A DNA stretch of 46,346 bases, taken from a virus. The DNA is taken from the IMG/VR virus record IMGVR_UViG_3300025141_015469, positions 1 through 46,346 of that record; one strand, given 5' to 3'. The notes under the pieces were generated by a model, which saw only the letters and a list, made by a program, of their open reading frames with translations, made no database searches and had not been told where the DNA came from. Shown piece by piece: positions 32,062-42,175 of this stretch (position 1 is the first letter of the stretch; each line of letters starts with the position of its first letter). The position numbers and the translations under genes are program-made.

Positions 32062-35000
32062 ATGAGATGGTACAAGCAAACAAAAACACATTTATCAGAA
32101 GACGAGAATTATTATATTGTTCCAGTGGTTTATGAGCGCATATCTAGTAACGATGCTATAAGCCAATTTTTTGAAAATGGTAAATTGAACCTTTATAAAG
32201 AGAGCGGCCTTTTTAGCACCTCCCCTGCGGCAAAAAGCGTGATAGATTCAGCAAAAGGATGGGCCCTCGAAAAACTATCTGTTGACTTGGCAAAAGCAAT
32301 AAGCTACGATCACCGAAGCGAAGCCTTGGCGAAAGCAACTCTTCCAGAAGACACAGAAACAGCAGAGGCGTGGTACATTGAGTCGCGCCCAAAAGAATAT
32401 CAAAATTTATTTTTGAAAATAATGTTTGAGAAAAAGTGGGTTGACAATCTTCCTCCAAGGCTCGACCCCTGCGTTGATTTGGGCGAAACAGACCATAGCG
32501 TAATGCTTTTTATCAACACCCTACAAAAAGATTTAAAAGACTTGGCTAGTATATTATATCACTTTGATTATCAAATACGAGATTCTAATATTCAAATGTC
32601 GTTTGATGCTGTTTGTAACGCTGTAAAAATTGCAGCCGTTCAAGCCGCTTTGGATAACTTGTTGAGGTTGAACGACAAGCCAGAAATGAGCGACCGGTCA
32701 AAAGGAGCACTGCAGTTTGGCTTTACAAAATCGTTTGGCCTACAATACATTGCCTATAGTGAACAACCAGATTGCCTGTGTGACAAAGAAAACATTAATG
32801 CATATGTTTTAAAAAAGGGAGTGGAGGAGGCGCGCACAACATCTCCTTTTGACTCTTCTACGGCCAACGCTTTGTTGTATTATTTGCCGGAAATAACAAG
32901 AAAATATTCTTCATATCTGTCTGGCGGGAAGAACAAGTACCTTTTTGCGGCGCAGCAGTCGTGGCTTAATTTTGTTAAATCTTTTGTATACCCAGCAACA
33001 GAGGTTGTATTTGATACATCTGCCACGTCCGAGACCCTTTTTCTTGAAAAAATGGGAGCAGTAAGTGATATAGGCAATGCCTTGAGCGACCTTGCTAAAA
33101 AAGGAAATTATATTCAGGACCCAACTTTAATTTTGGCGCCCGATGTGAGACAAAGAATTCTGGCGGCGACTAGCGGCCAAACTGCATATGCCGGCGACGA
33201 CACTATGTTGAGGGCGATAACCTCGGAAATATATTCGATTACAACGCTTTATGATCGTTTGTTAAATAAAGTGCCGGCCCTAGAGTTGGTTAAATTTGCG
33301 GTCGCCGCGATTGTAAAGTGTGTACCCGACAATGAACTTAGAAAAAAATTGTGTAAGACCGTCCTTAAAGGAATGCCGCGGTCTGAGGTTGAAACAAAAT
33401 TAATTCCATGCCTCCGCGCCAAGGGGTTTATCGGCGCAGTTAATGGGATAACCACTGCAATTGCCGGCCGCCGTAATGAAATGTATGAAATGGCGCGCGC
33501 CCGGTGGCCCGAAAAATTTCAGAAAAGCCCCAGCGCCGATTTGATTACAGAAGCAGATATGGCCTCAGTTAGTGATCTTTATTGCGCAGACCCAGAGTTT
33601 CAGAAAAAGATGGGTCGACCAGCAGATGATATTTCCGAAGAACTTCTCTTGTGGATAGAACAACAACAAAGCGACGCAGTTTGTGATTGCGTTTTAACAG
33701 TTTACGGCCCAGTGCAACAAATACTCGGAGTCGTAGAGGATTTGGCCGAAGATACCGCCGATGTGCTTGGCGCGTTGGGAGACAACAAGGCTAAGTCTGT
33801 CGAGTCAACATCAACAATGTCTTTGAAGAGTATTATGGCCCCGTTCCATGCGATCACGGGCCAAAAACACGGCCTCGCCCAAGGCATCGCCGAGGCCATC
33901 GGCAAGATGATTTTGCAAATAATACTTGGCGCCGTCATTGTTGTTTTAAACCATGCAAAATCTTCTGTAATGGGAGACTTGATGCGGGACATGTGTGGTG
34001 CCCCTGGCAATCCGTTTTCTAGGAAAAATATGACAGATATGATCATGAATTCAAATCTCTACAAAGATCAAGATTTTGCAAAACTAAAGAAAACAATAAA
34101 GAAATTAGGTTCTGTGGCCGGCCTAACTGGTGAAATACAGGCTATAATTGATGCAATAAATAAGCTTGGAGAACAGTTTACACCTAGTGAAATAAAGCGC
34201 CTCTTTACTACCAAGTGCGGAGATAATTCTTTTGATGAGGGGTATAAAAAGGCATTGGACACTTTTAAAGCCACGGGCGCCATATCTTCAGTTGGCGCCT
34301 CCACACCCACTGATGCTTATAGTGGAGCATCAGTGGATCTATGTGCTGCTGGCGATTCGATTGGGCCCATCCACGATTTTTTAGCCAGTGTGGGCAGCTT
34401 AATCGACCCGGTTCAGTTCGAAGAGGCCATAGAGGAATGGGAAAAGGCCAAAGAGGAATTGATTGATATTTGTGATCCTGAAGGTACAAATATTTTAGCT
34501 GACACTTTAAACGAGGATGCTCTTCGTAAGTTGGCGCAGAAAGATCAAAATGATTTGTTAAATGATATAACAAACATGTTGCCACTACTTGACCCAAGTA
34601 AAATAGAAGATATGATACCTCCGTTGGTTTGCGGCCCATGCGCCCCTGCAAAAGTTGGACAGAAACCACTAATGCCAAGCCAAACACATCCATCGGCGCG
34701 CTTTCTATCTGATCAACTCCATAAGAATATGTACGAAGCAATTAATGACTTGTTCAACAACAACCTTAGTGGCTACAAGCCGCTTATTTTAAATATCAGC
34801 GCAGCCCAAAAAGATATAACTAGGGAAATGATCTCCGGCTCACCCAACATCAGCAAAATGACCCCCACCGCCGCCCTTCCGGGCATCGAGACAGTTCAAG
34901 AAAAAATCGCCGCCCATTTTCAGAGCATGCGGGGCCTCATGGCTGATAAGCACCCAACGGGAGTCCCAGGAGTTGTGGGCGCCCCACTTTTGGCTGCGAT

Positions 35001-38000
35001 TGATACGGCAGTTACAATGAACCCAGCTTTGGAGAACCCAGCCAACGCTCCAGAAGGCTACGAAGCTTTTTTGTATAACATCCCGGATTCTCCGTATAAG
35101 ATAATACTGGTATTTAATTTTTCTCCCGTTCAAGTCAATATGGACCCACCCTATGATGCAATAACAACAGCTGCGCACCAAATAAAAACTGTAGTTTTGG
35201 GCCTAGGCAACGAAATTTTATTCGAACATCCTTCTGATGATTTTATAGACGACGAGCCGTCCGTCATAGCAACAAAAGCGCAAACCGTTCGTGATATGAC
35301 CTTCAACTTGAAAGGGTTTGCCGCCGGCAACTTTTTAGGCGACCTCCCCCTCGTTCAGGACGTGCTACAGGATTATGTTCCTAATATTAGTAATTTAATA
35401 TTTGAGTCTATTTTGATGGAGGCAACTCATGAAGATTTATTTAAAGCACATACGTTTAACAAGATACCACTGACAGATAGTGAAACCAAAGAGTCGTGCA
35501 TTTCTGGCACCGGCGCCACGCCAATATTGAATATCGAGGGGGTACGAGAAAAAGTTAACAAGACGGCTCAAGATCTTGAGTGTGTTGTAGGTATGTTTGA
35601 TACACCGAATGCGCAACAAATTGCAACGATGTATGGCCTTTACAACTTATTGATTAAGATTTGTATTGTTGAAGAATATATGAAAAATATTTTTATTTTT
35701 GGATTTATGAAAATAGCGGACATTCTAAGAATTCCTACTTACATGTCATTATTAATAGACAATGTTATTAGTGCTACACAGAATATTTCCGGCCAAGATG
35801 GTTATGATAATTTATTAGATTACGCGTCAAAAATCATACAAGGGCGTCAGAATTTAGGAGAATCCATGCAGCGGTATATGAGCTTGCTGGGTATCCAACA
35901 ACTAGATAACGGCGTTCTTGGCGCCGATGGCAAATCAATAGAAAGGAGGCTTTCCCCGGCCGAATGTTTGAAAATATTGGTTTTAGAAGCAGCAGAAGAA
36001 ATTAACGACACATTGGATTCTCGCATACACAGCGTCGTAGCAAGCGATTGGAAAAAGTTTACTCAAATAGAAGCCGTCGACGATCTTAATGCAAAACAAC
36101 AACTTGAAAACAATTTAATAAATTATGTAGTTTCTTCACGGCCAGAATATTGGTCTCCTGATCTTTATCCCCATCACACAGACTACGCAGATAATGCTGA
36201 TTTTCCCATTATGCGCCAAATCGGCGAAGAAGTGTGGCCAGAGCGCGGCCCGCAAAGCAAGCCGTGGGACGGCGGCCTCTTTTTCCAACCATATATGCGA
36301 CTCGAATCGAAATTGCCATCAATAGTAGATCCGATTGTAGGCGAAGAAAACATATATTCAGCCACTCAACAATTAGAGCAAAAAAAACAAGGGCTGAATA
36401 ATTTTTGGCAACGTCTTATGTCTGCTGCCACCGAGCGCGCCAACCAGGGCGCCCCAGATATAACCGGCCCATTGGCGGCGGTGTTTAATAAAATCCAAAA
36501 TGAAGCCGCGGCTTTCGATGGAGACGTCTCCCAGTCACCGGCTTTTATAAACTTTTTTATATTTTTCTTTATGCCATCCAACAGCATTGTCGCTTCGTCC
36601 CCGCTACGGAAGGCGTACACGAGTGTGGTCTCTTCTTTCGATACGAGCCAGGGGCATCAAACCCCTACATTTATTGTGGATGATGCATTTTATTATTGGG
36701 AGAAAGAACACCTTGGCACGACTAATGATAAAAGCCCTCATTGGCAAAAAAGAGGTGTTTGTTCTCATAAACAGATCGTCGACTGGGCCACCACACTTGA
36801 CGCCTCTCCTCTCGACCCTCAGACGTCGATGTCTGGCGACGAGCATCTGCCGACCATGGAGTTCTTGATAAATCATTATGATTACGAACAGGCGGATTTT
36901 TATAGCGCGGACTGGAATCCGGATGCAAATATTGCACCTGTGACGGTAGCAACATTAACCAGTAAGCTTTGGAATGATTTGAGAGACTTGGTTCTTTTAT
37001 CTTCTTATGACAAGTGGTTTGATATTAAATTTGGAATGAGATTAAATTTACTACTCCCAATTGAAGATGATAAACCCTTGAGTTTTCTTAGCACGATAAA
37101 TGAGGACTTGAACTACGATTCTTATAGCAAAGAAAAGATATTTATTTGGCAAAAAAAATCCGGGGAAAAATTTCTTTGCTTGCCTTTGGCTGTAAATGAG
37201 AAAGATTGGAAAGAATTCCAAAAAATCGTTGACCGCTTGCCAAGCGGGCAAGACCTTACGGATCCACGCTTTTCTTTGAGAAGCGTTGCGGCCGCCATAA
37301 AAAAAGAATTTGAAGACAAAGAAGGAGAAGGCCAAAACCAAATCTTTAAGGAGTTGAGGGTTGATAGTGAAGAAATTTACTCGATAGCTAATACGCTACC
37401 AATCAAGGAAATAACCATGGTTGCAGCATTATTTTATCGGTATTCTATGGATACGGCGTGGCCAAATCTAACTAACTTGTTTGCACCATCTAAAAATATA
37501 ACCTCAAGGTTTATTGCACAATCAGCAGCAACCGTTAAGCGCGATTATCAGTTTCTAGATTCGGCAGCCACAGATATTAATCCAGACATGCAGCTTGATA
37601 GTATTGGAGCGAGCCCTGGAGAGATTGGATGGAAATTCTTCTTGCTAGCTGTTCAGGCGGGCGCAAACACGGTTGATCCGACATGGCAAACCCCATGGTT
37701 CCTTCCCGGCCCCCTGACTCCAATTGGTATAATTGCCAAAAGCTTGGCAACCGATTGGACAGAAGACAAGGATCAAAAAGACATGGACCCGAGCTTGGGT
37801 GTTACAGAAAAAGTATGTTTACCTCCCCCAGGAGATCCCACCGCAAATCAAACTACCGAGGTACCAACAGAGGAAGTCGACGCTGGCCAGCCCGCCCCCG
37901 CAGTAGTATACGCCACCAAACTAGAAGATTGGGTATTGGTTTTCCCGGACGACGATGAGATCTACTCAGACGTATCCTCCTCCACCCTTGCGAAACTCAA

Positions 38001-38394
38001 ACTGACCGTCAAGGGTGTTAAATACACTGGGGTTGCTATGCCATCGGTGGCGCCCGATGATCCCGCGAATGCTATCATCCCACATAAGCCAAATTTCGAC
38101 AAAGACGCAGACCAAGAGTATCTTATAGCACTTGGATTCCAGGGCTCGAATTTATCGAACCTCGCTGAATATGTTCGCGACGCCATCTATGCAGCGCTGT
38201 CGTCACCACCGGGCGTTACGGGTCCATCACCATTTGACCCCACAGTTGATTTTTCAAAAGACGGCCCAGCGATTAAGCTAACACTGGATTGTGGCACCTC
38301 TCCGGAAGGCTCGATGTTAGAGGCGTTCGGTATCAAACTTTACGCAGCGGGCGAGGTTCAACTAGGCCCGACGGCTTCCGAGAGCGCAGAATAA
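32062..38394 (+). CDS. very large virion structural protein (2110 aa)
   Basis: A 6.3-kb uninterrupted frame upstream of gp25. No recognised domain. Several hydrophobic stretches occur: near residue 625-640 (MILQIILGAVIVVLNHA), near 1210 (IFIFGFMKIADIL), and near 1495 (FINFFIFFF). The N-terminus (HLSEDENYYIVPVVYERISS) and a beta-rich C-terminal 170 residues (LEDWVLVFPDDDEIY to the end) look like separate domains. Position among baseplate genes and its size suggest a baseplate or tape-measure-like component; it lacks the long coiled coil of classical tape measures. Weak GAGAAA before the ATG. Confidence 0.65.
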   Translation: MRWYKQTKTHLSEDENYYIVPVVYERISSNDAISQFFENGKLNLYKESGLFSTSPAAKSVIDSAKGWALEKLSVDLAKAISYDHRSEALAKATLPEDTETAEAWYIESRPKEYQNLFLKIMFEKKWVDNLPPRLDPCVDLGETDHSVMLFINTLQKDLKDLASILYHFDYQIRDSNIQMSFDAVCNAVKIAAVQAALDNLLRLNDKPEMSDRSKGALQFGFTKSFGLQYIAYSEQPDCLCDKENINAYVLKKGVEEARTTSPFDSSTANALLYYLPEITRKYSSYLSGGKNKYLFAAQQSWLNFVKSFVYPATEVVFDTSATSETLFLEKMGAVSDIGNALSDLAKKGNYIQDPTLILAPDVRQRILAATSGQTAYAGDDTMLRAITSEIYSITTLYDRLLNKVPALELVKFAVAAIVKCVPDNELRKKLCKTVLKGMPRSEVETKLIPCLRAKGFIGAVNGITTAIAGRRNEMYEMARARWPEKFQKSPSADLITEADMASVSDLYCADPEFQKKMGRPADDISEELLLWIEQQQSDAVCDCVLTVYGPVQQILGVVEDLAEDTADVLGALGDNKAKSVESTSTMSLKSIMAPFHAITGQKHGLAQGIAEAIGKMILQIILGAVIVVLNHAKSSVMGDLMRDMCGAPGNPFSRKNMTDMIMNSNLYKDQDFAKLKKTIKKLGSVAGLTGEIQAIIDAINKLGEQFTPSEIKRLFTTKCGDNSFDEGYKKALDTFKATGAISSVGASTPTDAYSGASVDLCAAGDSIGPIHDFLASVGSLIDPVQFEEAIEEWEKAKEELIDICDPEGTNILADTLNEDALRKLAQKDQNDLLNDITNMLPLLDPSKIEDMIPPLVCGPCAPAKVGQKPLMPSQTHPSARFLSDQLHKNMYEAINDLFNNNLSGYKPLILNISAAQKDITREMISGSPNISKMTPTAALPGIETVQEKIAAHFQSMRGLMADKHPTGVPGVVGAPLLAAIDTAVTMNPALENPANAPEGYEAFLYNIPDSPYKIILVFNFSPVQVNMDPPYDAITTAAHQIKTVVLGLGNEILFEHPSDDFIDDEPSVIATKAQTVRDMTFNLKGFAAGNFLGDLPLVQDVLQDYVPNISNLIFESILMEATHEDLFKAHTFNKIPLTDSETKESCISGTGATPILNIEGVREKVNKTAQDLECVVGMFDTPNAQQIATMYGLYNLLIKICIVEEYMKNIFIFGFMKIADILRIPTYMSLLIDNVISATQNISGQDGYDNLLDYASKIIQGRQNLGESMQRYMSLLGIQQLDNGVLGADGKSIERRLSPAECLKILVLEAAEEINDTLDSRIHSVVASDWKKFTQIEAVDDLNAKQQLENNLINYVVSSRPEYWSPDLYPHHTDYADNADFPIMRQIGEEVWPERGPQSKPWDGGLFFQPYMRLESKLPSIVDPIVGEENIYSATQQLEQKKQGLNNFWQRLMSAATERANQGAPDITGPLAAVFNKIQNEAAAFDGDVSQSPAFINFFIFFFMPSNSIVASSPLRKAYTSVVSSFDTSQGHQTPTFIVDDAFYYWEKEHLGTTNDKSPHWQKRGVCSHKQIVDWATTLDASPLDPQTSMSGDEHLPTMEFLINHYDYEQADFYSADWNPDANIAPVTVATLTSKLWNDLRDLVLLSSYDKWFDIKFGMRLNLLLPIEDDKPLSFLSTINEDLNYDSYSKEKIFIWQKKSGEKFLCLPLAVNEKDWKEFQKIVDRLPSGQDLTDPRFSLRSVAAAIKKEFEDKEGEGQNQIFKELRVDSEEIYSIANTLPIKEITMVAALFYRYSMDTAWPNLTNLFAPSKNITSRFIAQSAATVKRDYQFLDSAATDINPDMQLDSIGASPGEIGWKFFLLAVQAGANTVDPTWQTPWFLPGPLTPIGIIAKSLATDWTEDKDQKDMDPSLGVTEKVCLPPPGDPTANQTTEVPTEEVDAGQPAPAVVYATKLEDWVLVFPDDDEIYSDVSSSTLAKLKLTVKGVKYTGVAMPSVAPDDPANAIIPHKPNFDKDADQEYLIALGFQGSNLSNLAEYVRDAIYAALSSPPGVTGPSPFDPTVDFSKDGPAIKLTLDCGTSPEGSMLEAFGIKLYAAGEVQLGPTASESAE

Positions 38395-38413
38395 AGTACA
38401 TATTTACTTGAAG

Positions 38414-38439
38414 AATAATTAATCTAATTGCTAATTATT
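38414..38439 (+). repeat. AT-only inverted repeat upstream of gp25
   Basis: AATAATTA (38414-38421) and TAATTATT (38432-38439) are perfect inverted arms around a 10-base loop in the 61-base gap before the gp25 gene. All-A/T pairing gives a weak hairpin and no U-run follows, so a terminator is unlikely. A protein-binding operator or chance AT-rich symmetry are both possible. The gap otherwise holds only the AAAAAGGAA ribosome-binding site. Confidence 0.35.
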
Positions 38440-38455
38440 AAAAAGGAATAGAAAT

Positions 38456-38851
38456 ATGCCAATTGGGTTTTCTCCAAGTTTACCATTACGACACGATGCT
38501 ACTGACGGGTTTTATAAATTAAACAAAACTTTGGGCGCCGTAGTGAAACAGAATTTAAAGATGATTGTGTTAACAACGCCCGGAGAAAGAATTATGCATC
38601 CCGATTTCGGTGCCGGCGCTAGAAATTATCTATTTGATACAAAAGAAGAATCGTTCCAGGGTTTGAGAACTAAGATTATACAGCAGGCACGCCAATTTCT
38701 ACCTTTTATTGAAATTACCGAAATCAATCTTGCTGACGTGAATAAAAGAAGCTATAAAGACACAAACTACATGGGGTTGCAAATTAAATATTATATTTCA
38801 AATTTAAATTTAAATGATTCTTTGAAAATAACTGTTTCTAGCAAGTTTTGA
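38456..38851 (+). CDS. baseplate wedge protein, gp25/GPW family
   Basis: 131 residues. GFSPSLPLRHDATDGFYKLNKTLGAVVKQNLKMIV followed by PGERIMHPDFGAG is the GPW/gp25 signature, a fold shared with the baseplate wedge of T4 (gp25) and with type VI secretion TssE. It joins sheath to baseplate. Length matches T4 gp25 (132). Good AAGGAA Shine-Dalgarno. It is followed after 19 bases by the gp6-like gene, the order found in contractile tail clusters, and fixes the window as myovirus-type. Confidence 0.92.
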   Translation: MPIGFSPSLPLRHDATDGFYKLNKTLGAVVKQNLKMIVLTTPGERIMHPDFGAGARNYLFDTKEESFQGLRTKIIQQARQFLPFIEITEINLADVNKRSYKDTNYMGLQIKYYISNLNLNDSLKITVSSKF

Positions 38852-38870
38852 TTCATGAGGAAAATTAAAG

Positions 38871-40661
38871 ATGCCGAAAGTAAAACCATCTATAAACTAT
38901 ACAAGTCGTGATTTTAGCGCGATTAGAGCAGATCTAGAATCCTATGTAAAAAGATATTATCCGGACAATTACAAGGATTTTACAGAGGCTTCATTCGGCT
39001 CTTTAATGTTGGATACCGTGTCTTATGTTGGAGACATTCTGTCTTTTTATGTAGATTATCAAGCAAACGAATCATATCTTGCTACCGCAATGGAATTTAA
39101 TAACATATTGAAACTTAGTAGCGGGCTAGGGTATAAGTATAAGCCCCACCCATCGTCTTTTGGGGCCTGTAATTTTTACGTAACGATTCCGGCACAATCA
39201 AACTTTCCAGCCCCAGACGATGACTATAAACCGATTTTAAAAAAAGGTTCAACCTTTTATTCTACTTCAAATTCTATTTTTACCTTACTGGAGGATGTAG
39301 ATTTTTCCAAGTCGACGAATCCAATTGTTGTTGGCGCTCAAAATGCAACGACTGGTGCACCCGAAACATATGCTGTGCGCACCTCCGGACAAGTTGTGTC
39401 TGGAGAGTTAGCCGTCCAGGAGATCTCAATCGGAGAGTTTCAAAAGTTTCTCCGATTGGGGATAAACGGGCAGAACATAAGTGAGATAGTTTCTGTTTTT
39501 GATGACAATGGGAATCAATATTTTGAGGTTGATTATCTTACCCAAAATATTGTGTATGTACCAGTTTTAAACAAGGGGTCGGATACAAGCACGGTACCTT
39601 ATATAATGAAGCCCGTTTCTGTGTCTAGGCGCTTTATGGTTGATCACACTCCCAATGGGGCCTTTTTGCAGTTTGGATATGGTAGCGAAGAAACACCCGT
39701 GGAACTTAAAGACCCTTCAAGCGTTGTTCTGAATCTACATGGGAAAGATTTTGTTTCCGACACATCTTTTGATCCCTCGGTTTTGAACGAAACTGACAAA
39801 CTAGGTGTCGTTCCAGCAAACACCGTTCTAACAATAATTTATAGAATTAATACAAGTGAAGATGCTAATGCCGCGACCAATACTGTTACAAGGGTCGGAT
39901 CCGCAAATTTTCAATTTAGCTCACCAGAAGCGCTTGACGAATCCAAAAAGAATCAAGTAATCAATAGTTTGTCTCTTTTAAACGAAGAGCCCATCGTCGG
40001 GGACGTTAGCTTAGTATCACCGGACGAGATCAAAGAAAGGGCCCTCGGCAACTTTGCATCCCAATACAGAGCCGTAACAAAACAAGATTATATTAGCATG
40101 GCTTATAATATGCCGGCAAAGTATGGAAAGTTTAAAAGAGTAGCCATAGAGTTAGACTCTGATTCATACAACCAAAGAAATATGAATTTTTATGTAGTAT
40201 CTGAAAACATCGACGGCAAGCTCGTAGCCAGTACCAGCACCCTTAAAAGCAATCTAAAAACCTGGATTAATCAATATCGAATGATTAATGATACAATAGA
40301 TGTCCTAGACGCCAAAATCGCCAATATTGGTATTGAATTTCAAGCGATCGCATTTCCCGGTGTAAATAAATATGATGTTTTAAATGACTGTGTAGCTGTT
40401 TTAAAATCTGTCTTTGACAGAACGTTTTATATTGGCGAGCCCCTGTTAATAACAGATGTTTACCAAACGTTAAAGTCTGTTCCCGATCTGATGGATGTTG
40501 TAGATGTTAGCATTACTGTAAAGAACGGCGCAACGTACTCTAGTTCACCAATAAATATTGAAGAGGCGATGTCGGCAGACGGAAGGTATGTAAACGCACC
40601 AATAGATACCGTTTTTGAAATTAAATATCCAAACTCTGATATAGTAGGAACAATATTATAA
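38871..40661 (+). CDS. baseplate wedge protein, gp6/baseplate-J-like
   Basis: 596 residues. The start INYTSRDFSAIRADLESYVKRYYPD and FGSLMLDTVSYVGDILSFYVDYQANESYL are typical of T4 gp6 and related baseplate J proteins. The middle is a beta-rich region, and ERALGNFASQYRAVTKQDYISMAYNMP marks the conserved J-domain segment. Two copies per wedge form the baseplate core in known phages. GAGGAAAA site upstream. The stop overlaps the next start (TAATG). Confidence 0.9.
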   Translation: MPKVKPSINYTSRDFSAIRADLESYVKRYYPDNYKDFTEASFGSLMLDTVSYVGDILSFYVDYQANESYLATAMEFNNILKLSSGLGYKYKPHPSSFGACNFYVTIPAQSNFPAPDDDYKPILKKGSTFYSTSNSIFTLLEDVDFSKSTNPIVVGAQNATTGAPETYAVRTSGQVVSGELAVQEISIGEFQKFLRLGINGQNISEIVSVFDDNGNQYFEVDYLTQNIVYVPVLNKGSDTSTVPYIMKPVSVSRRFMVDHTPNGAFLQFGYGSEETPVELKDPSSVVLNLHGKDFVSDTSFDPSVLNETDKLGVVPANTVLTIIYRINTSEDANAATNTVTRVGSANFQFSSPEALDESKKNQVINSLSLLNEEPIVGDVSLVSPDEIKERALGNFASQYRAVTKQDYISMAYNMPAKYGKFKRVAIELDSDSYNQRNMNFYVVSENIDGKLVASTSTLKSNLKTWINQYRMINDTIDVLDAKIANIGIEFQAIAFPGVNKYDVLNDCVAVLKSVFDRTFYIGEPLLITDVYQTLKSVPDLMDVVDVSITVKNGATYSSSPINIEEAMSADGRYVNAPIDTVFEIKYPNSDIVGTIL

Positions 40662-42172
40662 TGGCTATTAAAAGATATACAGCAGACGCAGATACAACGA
40701 TAACAAACGCTTATAAAGCGAATTTATCGACGCGCGGCGAAAGCGGAAACATGGGCCAATCAGACATTCTTGAAGTGTTTTCAATTTATGCGCAGGCCAA
40801 CACATCTTCTTCTGAGCTGGAAAGAATCTTAATTAAGTTTCCTGTTACAGGCACAAGCGCCGGCTACATTTCATACGATAGAACACAAAATAACATTCCT
40901 GCGTCTGGAAGCGTTTCCTTTTATTTAAGAATGTTTAACGCTAAACATTCACAAACCGTACCTAAAGACTTTAAACTAGTTATATCGGCACTGACGCGGT
41001 CTTGGGACGAAGGTCTAGGCCTAGATATGGAAGAGTATTCGGACAAGGGCGCGGCAAATTGGCTAACGGCTAGCATGAATGGTACAACGCCAGAAAAGTG
41101 GGCGTCCGAAGGCGGCGATTATTATACAGACTCCTCTTCTTCTTTTACTGCCTCTTTTGATACTGGCTTTGAAGACGTGGAATTAGATATTACTCCGTTG
41201 GTGGAACAGTGGATTAACAGTTCTGGGAATGTCTTAGGGTCAAAATCGAACTACGGGGCAATCATTAAATTGTCTTCCTCTTTGGAAACCGGCACTGATT
41301 CGTATTATACTAAAAAGTTTTTCGCCAGAGGGTCTCAATTTTTCTTTAGGCGCCCTCACATTGAAGCGCGCTGGGATTCTTCCAAAAAAGACAACAGGGG
41401 AAGCTTCTATTATAGTAGTTCACTAGCCCCTGCAGCAGATAATTTAAATACAATTTATCTCTATAACTACGTAAGGGGACAATTAAAAAATATTCCTGCC
41501 ATTGGGACGGGCAGTATTTATGTTAGCATTTATTCTGGTTCTGCTGCTAACACGGCGCCATCTGCATCAAAGCTGCAACTAAGCGCCGGCGGTGATGTTG
41601 TTGCGGCTGATCTTTATAATGTATCTGGCGGGTATGTGTCAGCAGGCATATATTCGGCATCGTTTGCGTTTACGGGATCAACCTCTTTAACGCGGTTATT
41701 CGATGTTTGGCACAGCGGCACCACCGAATATTTTACCGGGACAATTAATCCAGCTAGCGTGAGTTCCAGCTGGTCGGCACAGTCTTTCAACCCGAGTCAA
41801 CAATATGTCTCTAAGATTACAAACTTAAAACCCTCTTATTCGAATAAGAATAAATCTGCCCGTTTGCGCCTATACAGCAGAAAGAAGGATTGGAGCCCGA
41901 ATATTTATAGCATAGCTTCAAATGAAGCTCCCATTGAATTAGTAGAGGACGCTTATTATAAAATATATCGTACCAATGATGGCTTAGATATTATCGCATA
42001 TGGCACCGGCAGCGACAACAACACGCGCTTGTCGTATGATAATAGTGGTAGTTATTTTGATCTAGATATGTCCCTTTTAGAAGAAGATTACACATATGCA
42101 GTTAAATTTGTTTATTATCTTAATGGGCAATACGCTGAACAGCCTGAAAAGTTTACTTTTAGAGTAGAATAA
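40661..42172 (+). CDS. virion protein with DNRLRE-like N-terminal domain
   Basis: 503 residues. The first 200 residues (RYTADADTTITNAY, LERILIKFPVTG, FYLRMFNA, DVELDITPLVEQW) look like a DNRLRE-type beta-sandwich, a module found in adhesins and cell-wall-binding proteins. The middle is serine-, threonine- and glycine-rich with paired beta strands (SIYVSIYSGSAANT, SGGYVSAGIYSASFAF). The C-terminus is another beta domain (DLDMSLLEEDYTYAVKFVYY). Directly after gp6, it may be a wedge or short fibre component. No enzyme motif seen. Confidence 0.65.
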   Translation: MAIKRYTADADTTITNAYKANLSTRGESGNMGQSDILEVFSIYAQANTSSSELERILIKFPVTGTSAGYISYDRTQNNIPASGSVSFYLRMFNAKHSQTVPKDFKLVISALTRSWDEGLGLDMEEYSDKGAANWLTASMNGTTPEKWASEGGDYYTDSSSSFTASFDTGFEDVELDITPLVEQWINSSGNVLGSKSNYGAIIKLSSSLETGTDSYYTKKFFARGSQFFFRRPHIEARWDSSKKDNRGSFYYSSSLAPAADNLNTIYLYNYVRGQLKNIPAIGTGSIYVSIYSGSAANTAPSASKLQLSAGGDVVAADLYNVSGGYVSAGIYSASFAFTGSTSLTRLFDVWHSGTTEYFTGTINPASVSSSWSAQSFNPSQQYVSKITNLKPSYSNKNKSARLRLYSRKKDWSPNIYSIASNEAPIELVEDAYYKIYRTNDGLDIIAYGTGSDNNTRLSYDNSGSYFDLDMSLLEEDYTYAVKFVYYLNGQYAEQPEKFTFRVE

Positions 42173-42175
42173 TAT

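Noticed and set aside
34265-34741. 158-codon minus-strand frame
   Set aside because: Lies wholly inside the 2110-aa structural gene; no start signals, low-complexity composition typical of a shadow frame.
38395-38455. Rho-independent terminator after the 2110-aa gene
   Set aside because: The hairpin is only A/T pairs and is followed by AAAAAGG and not by a T run.
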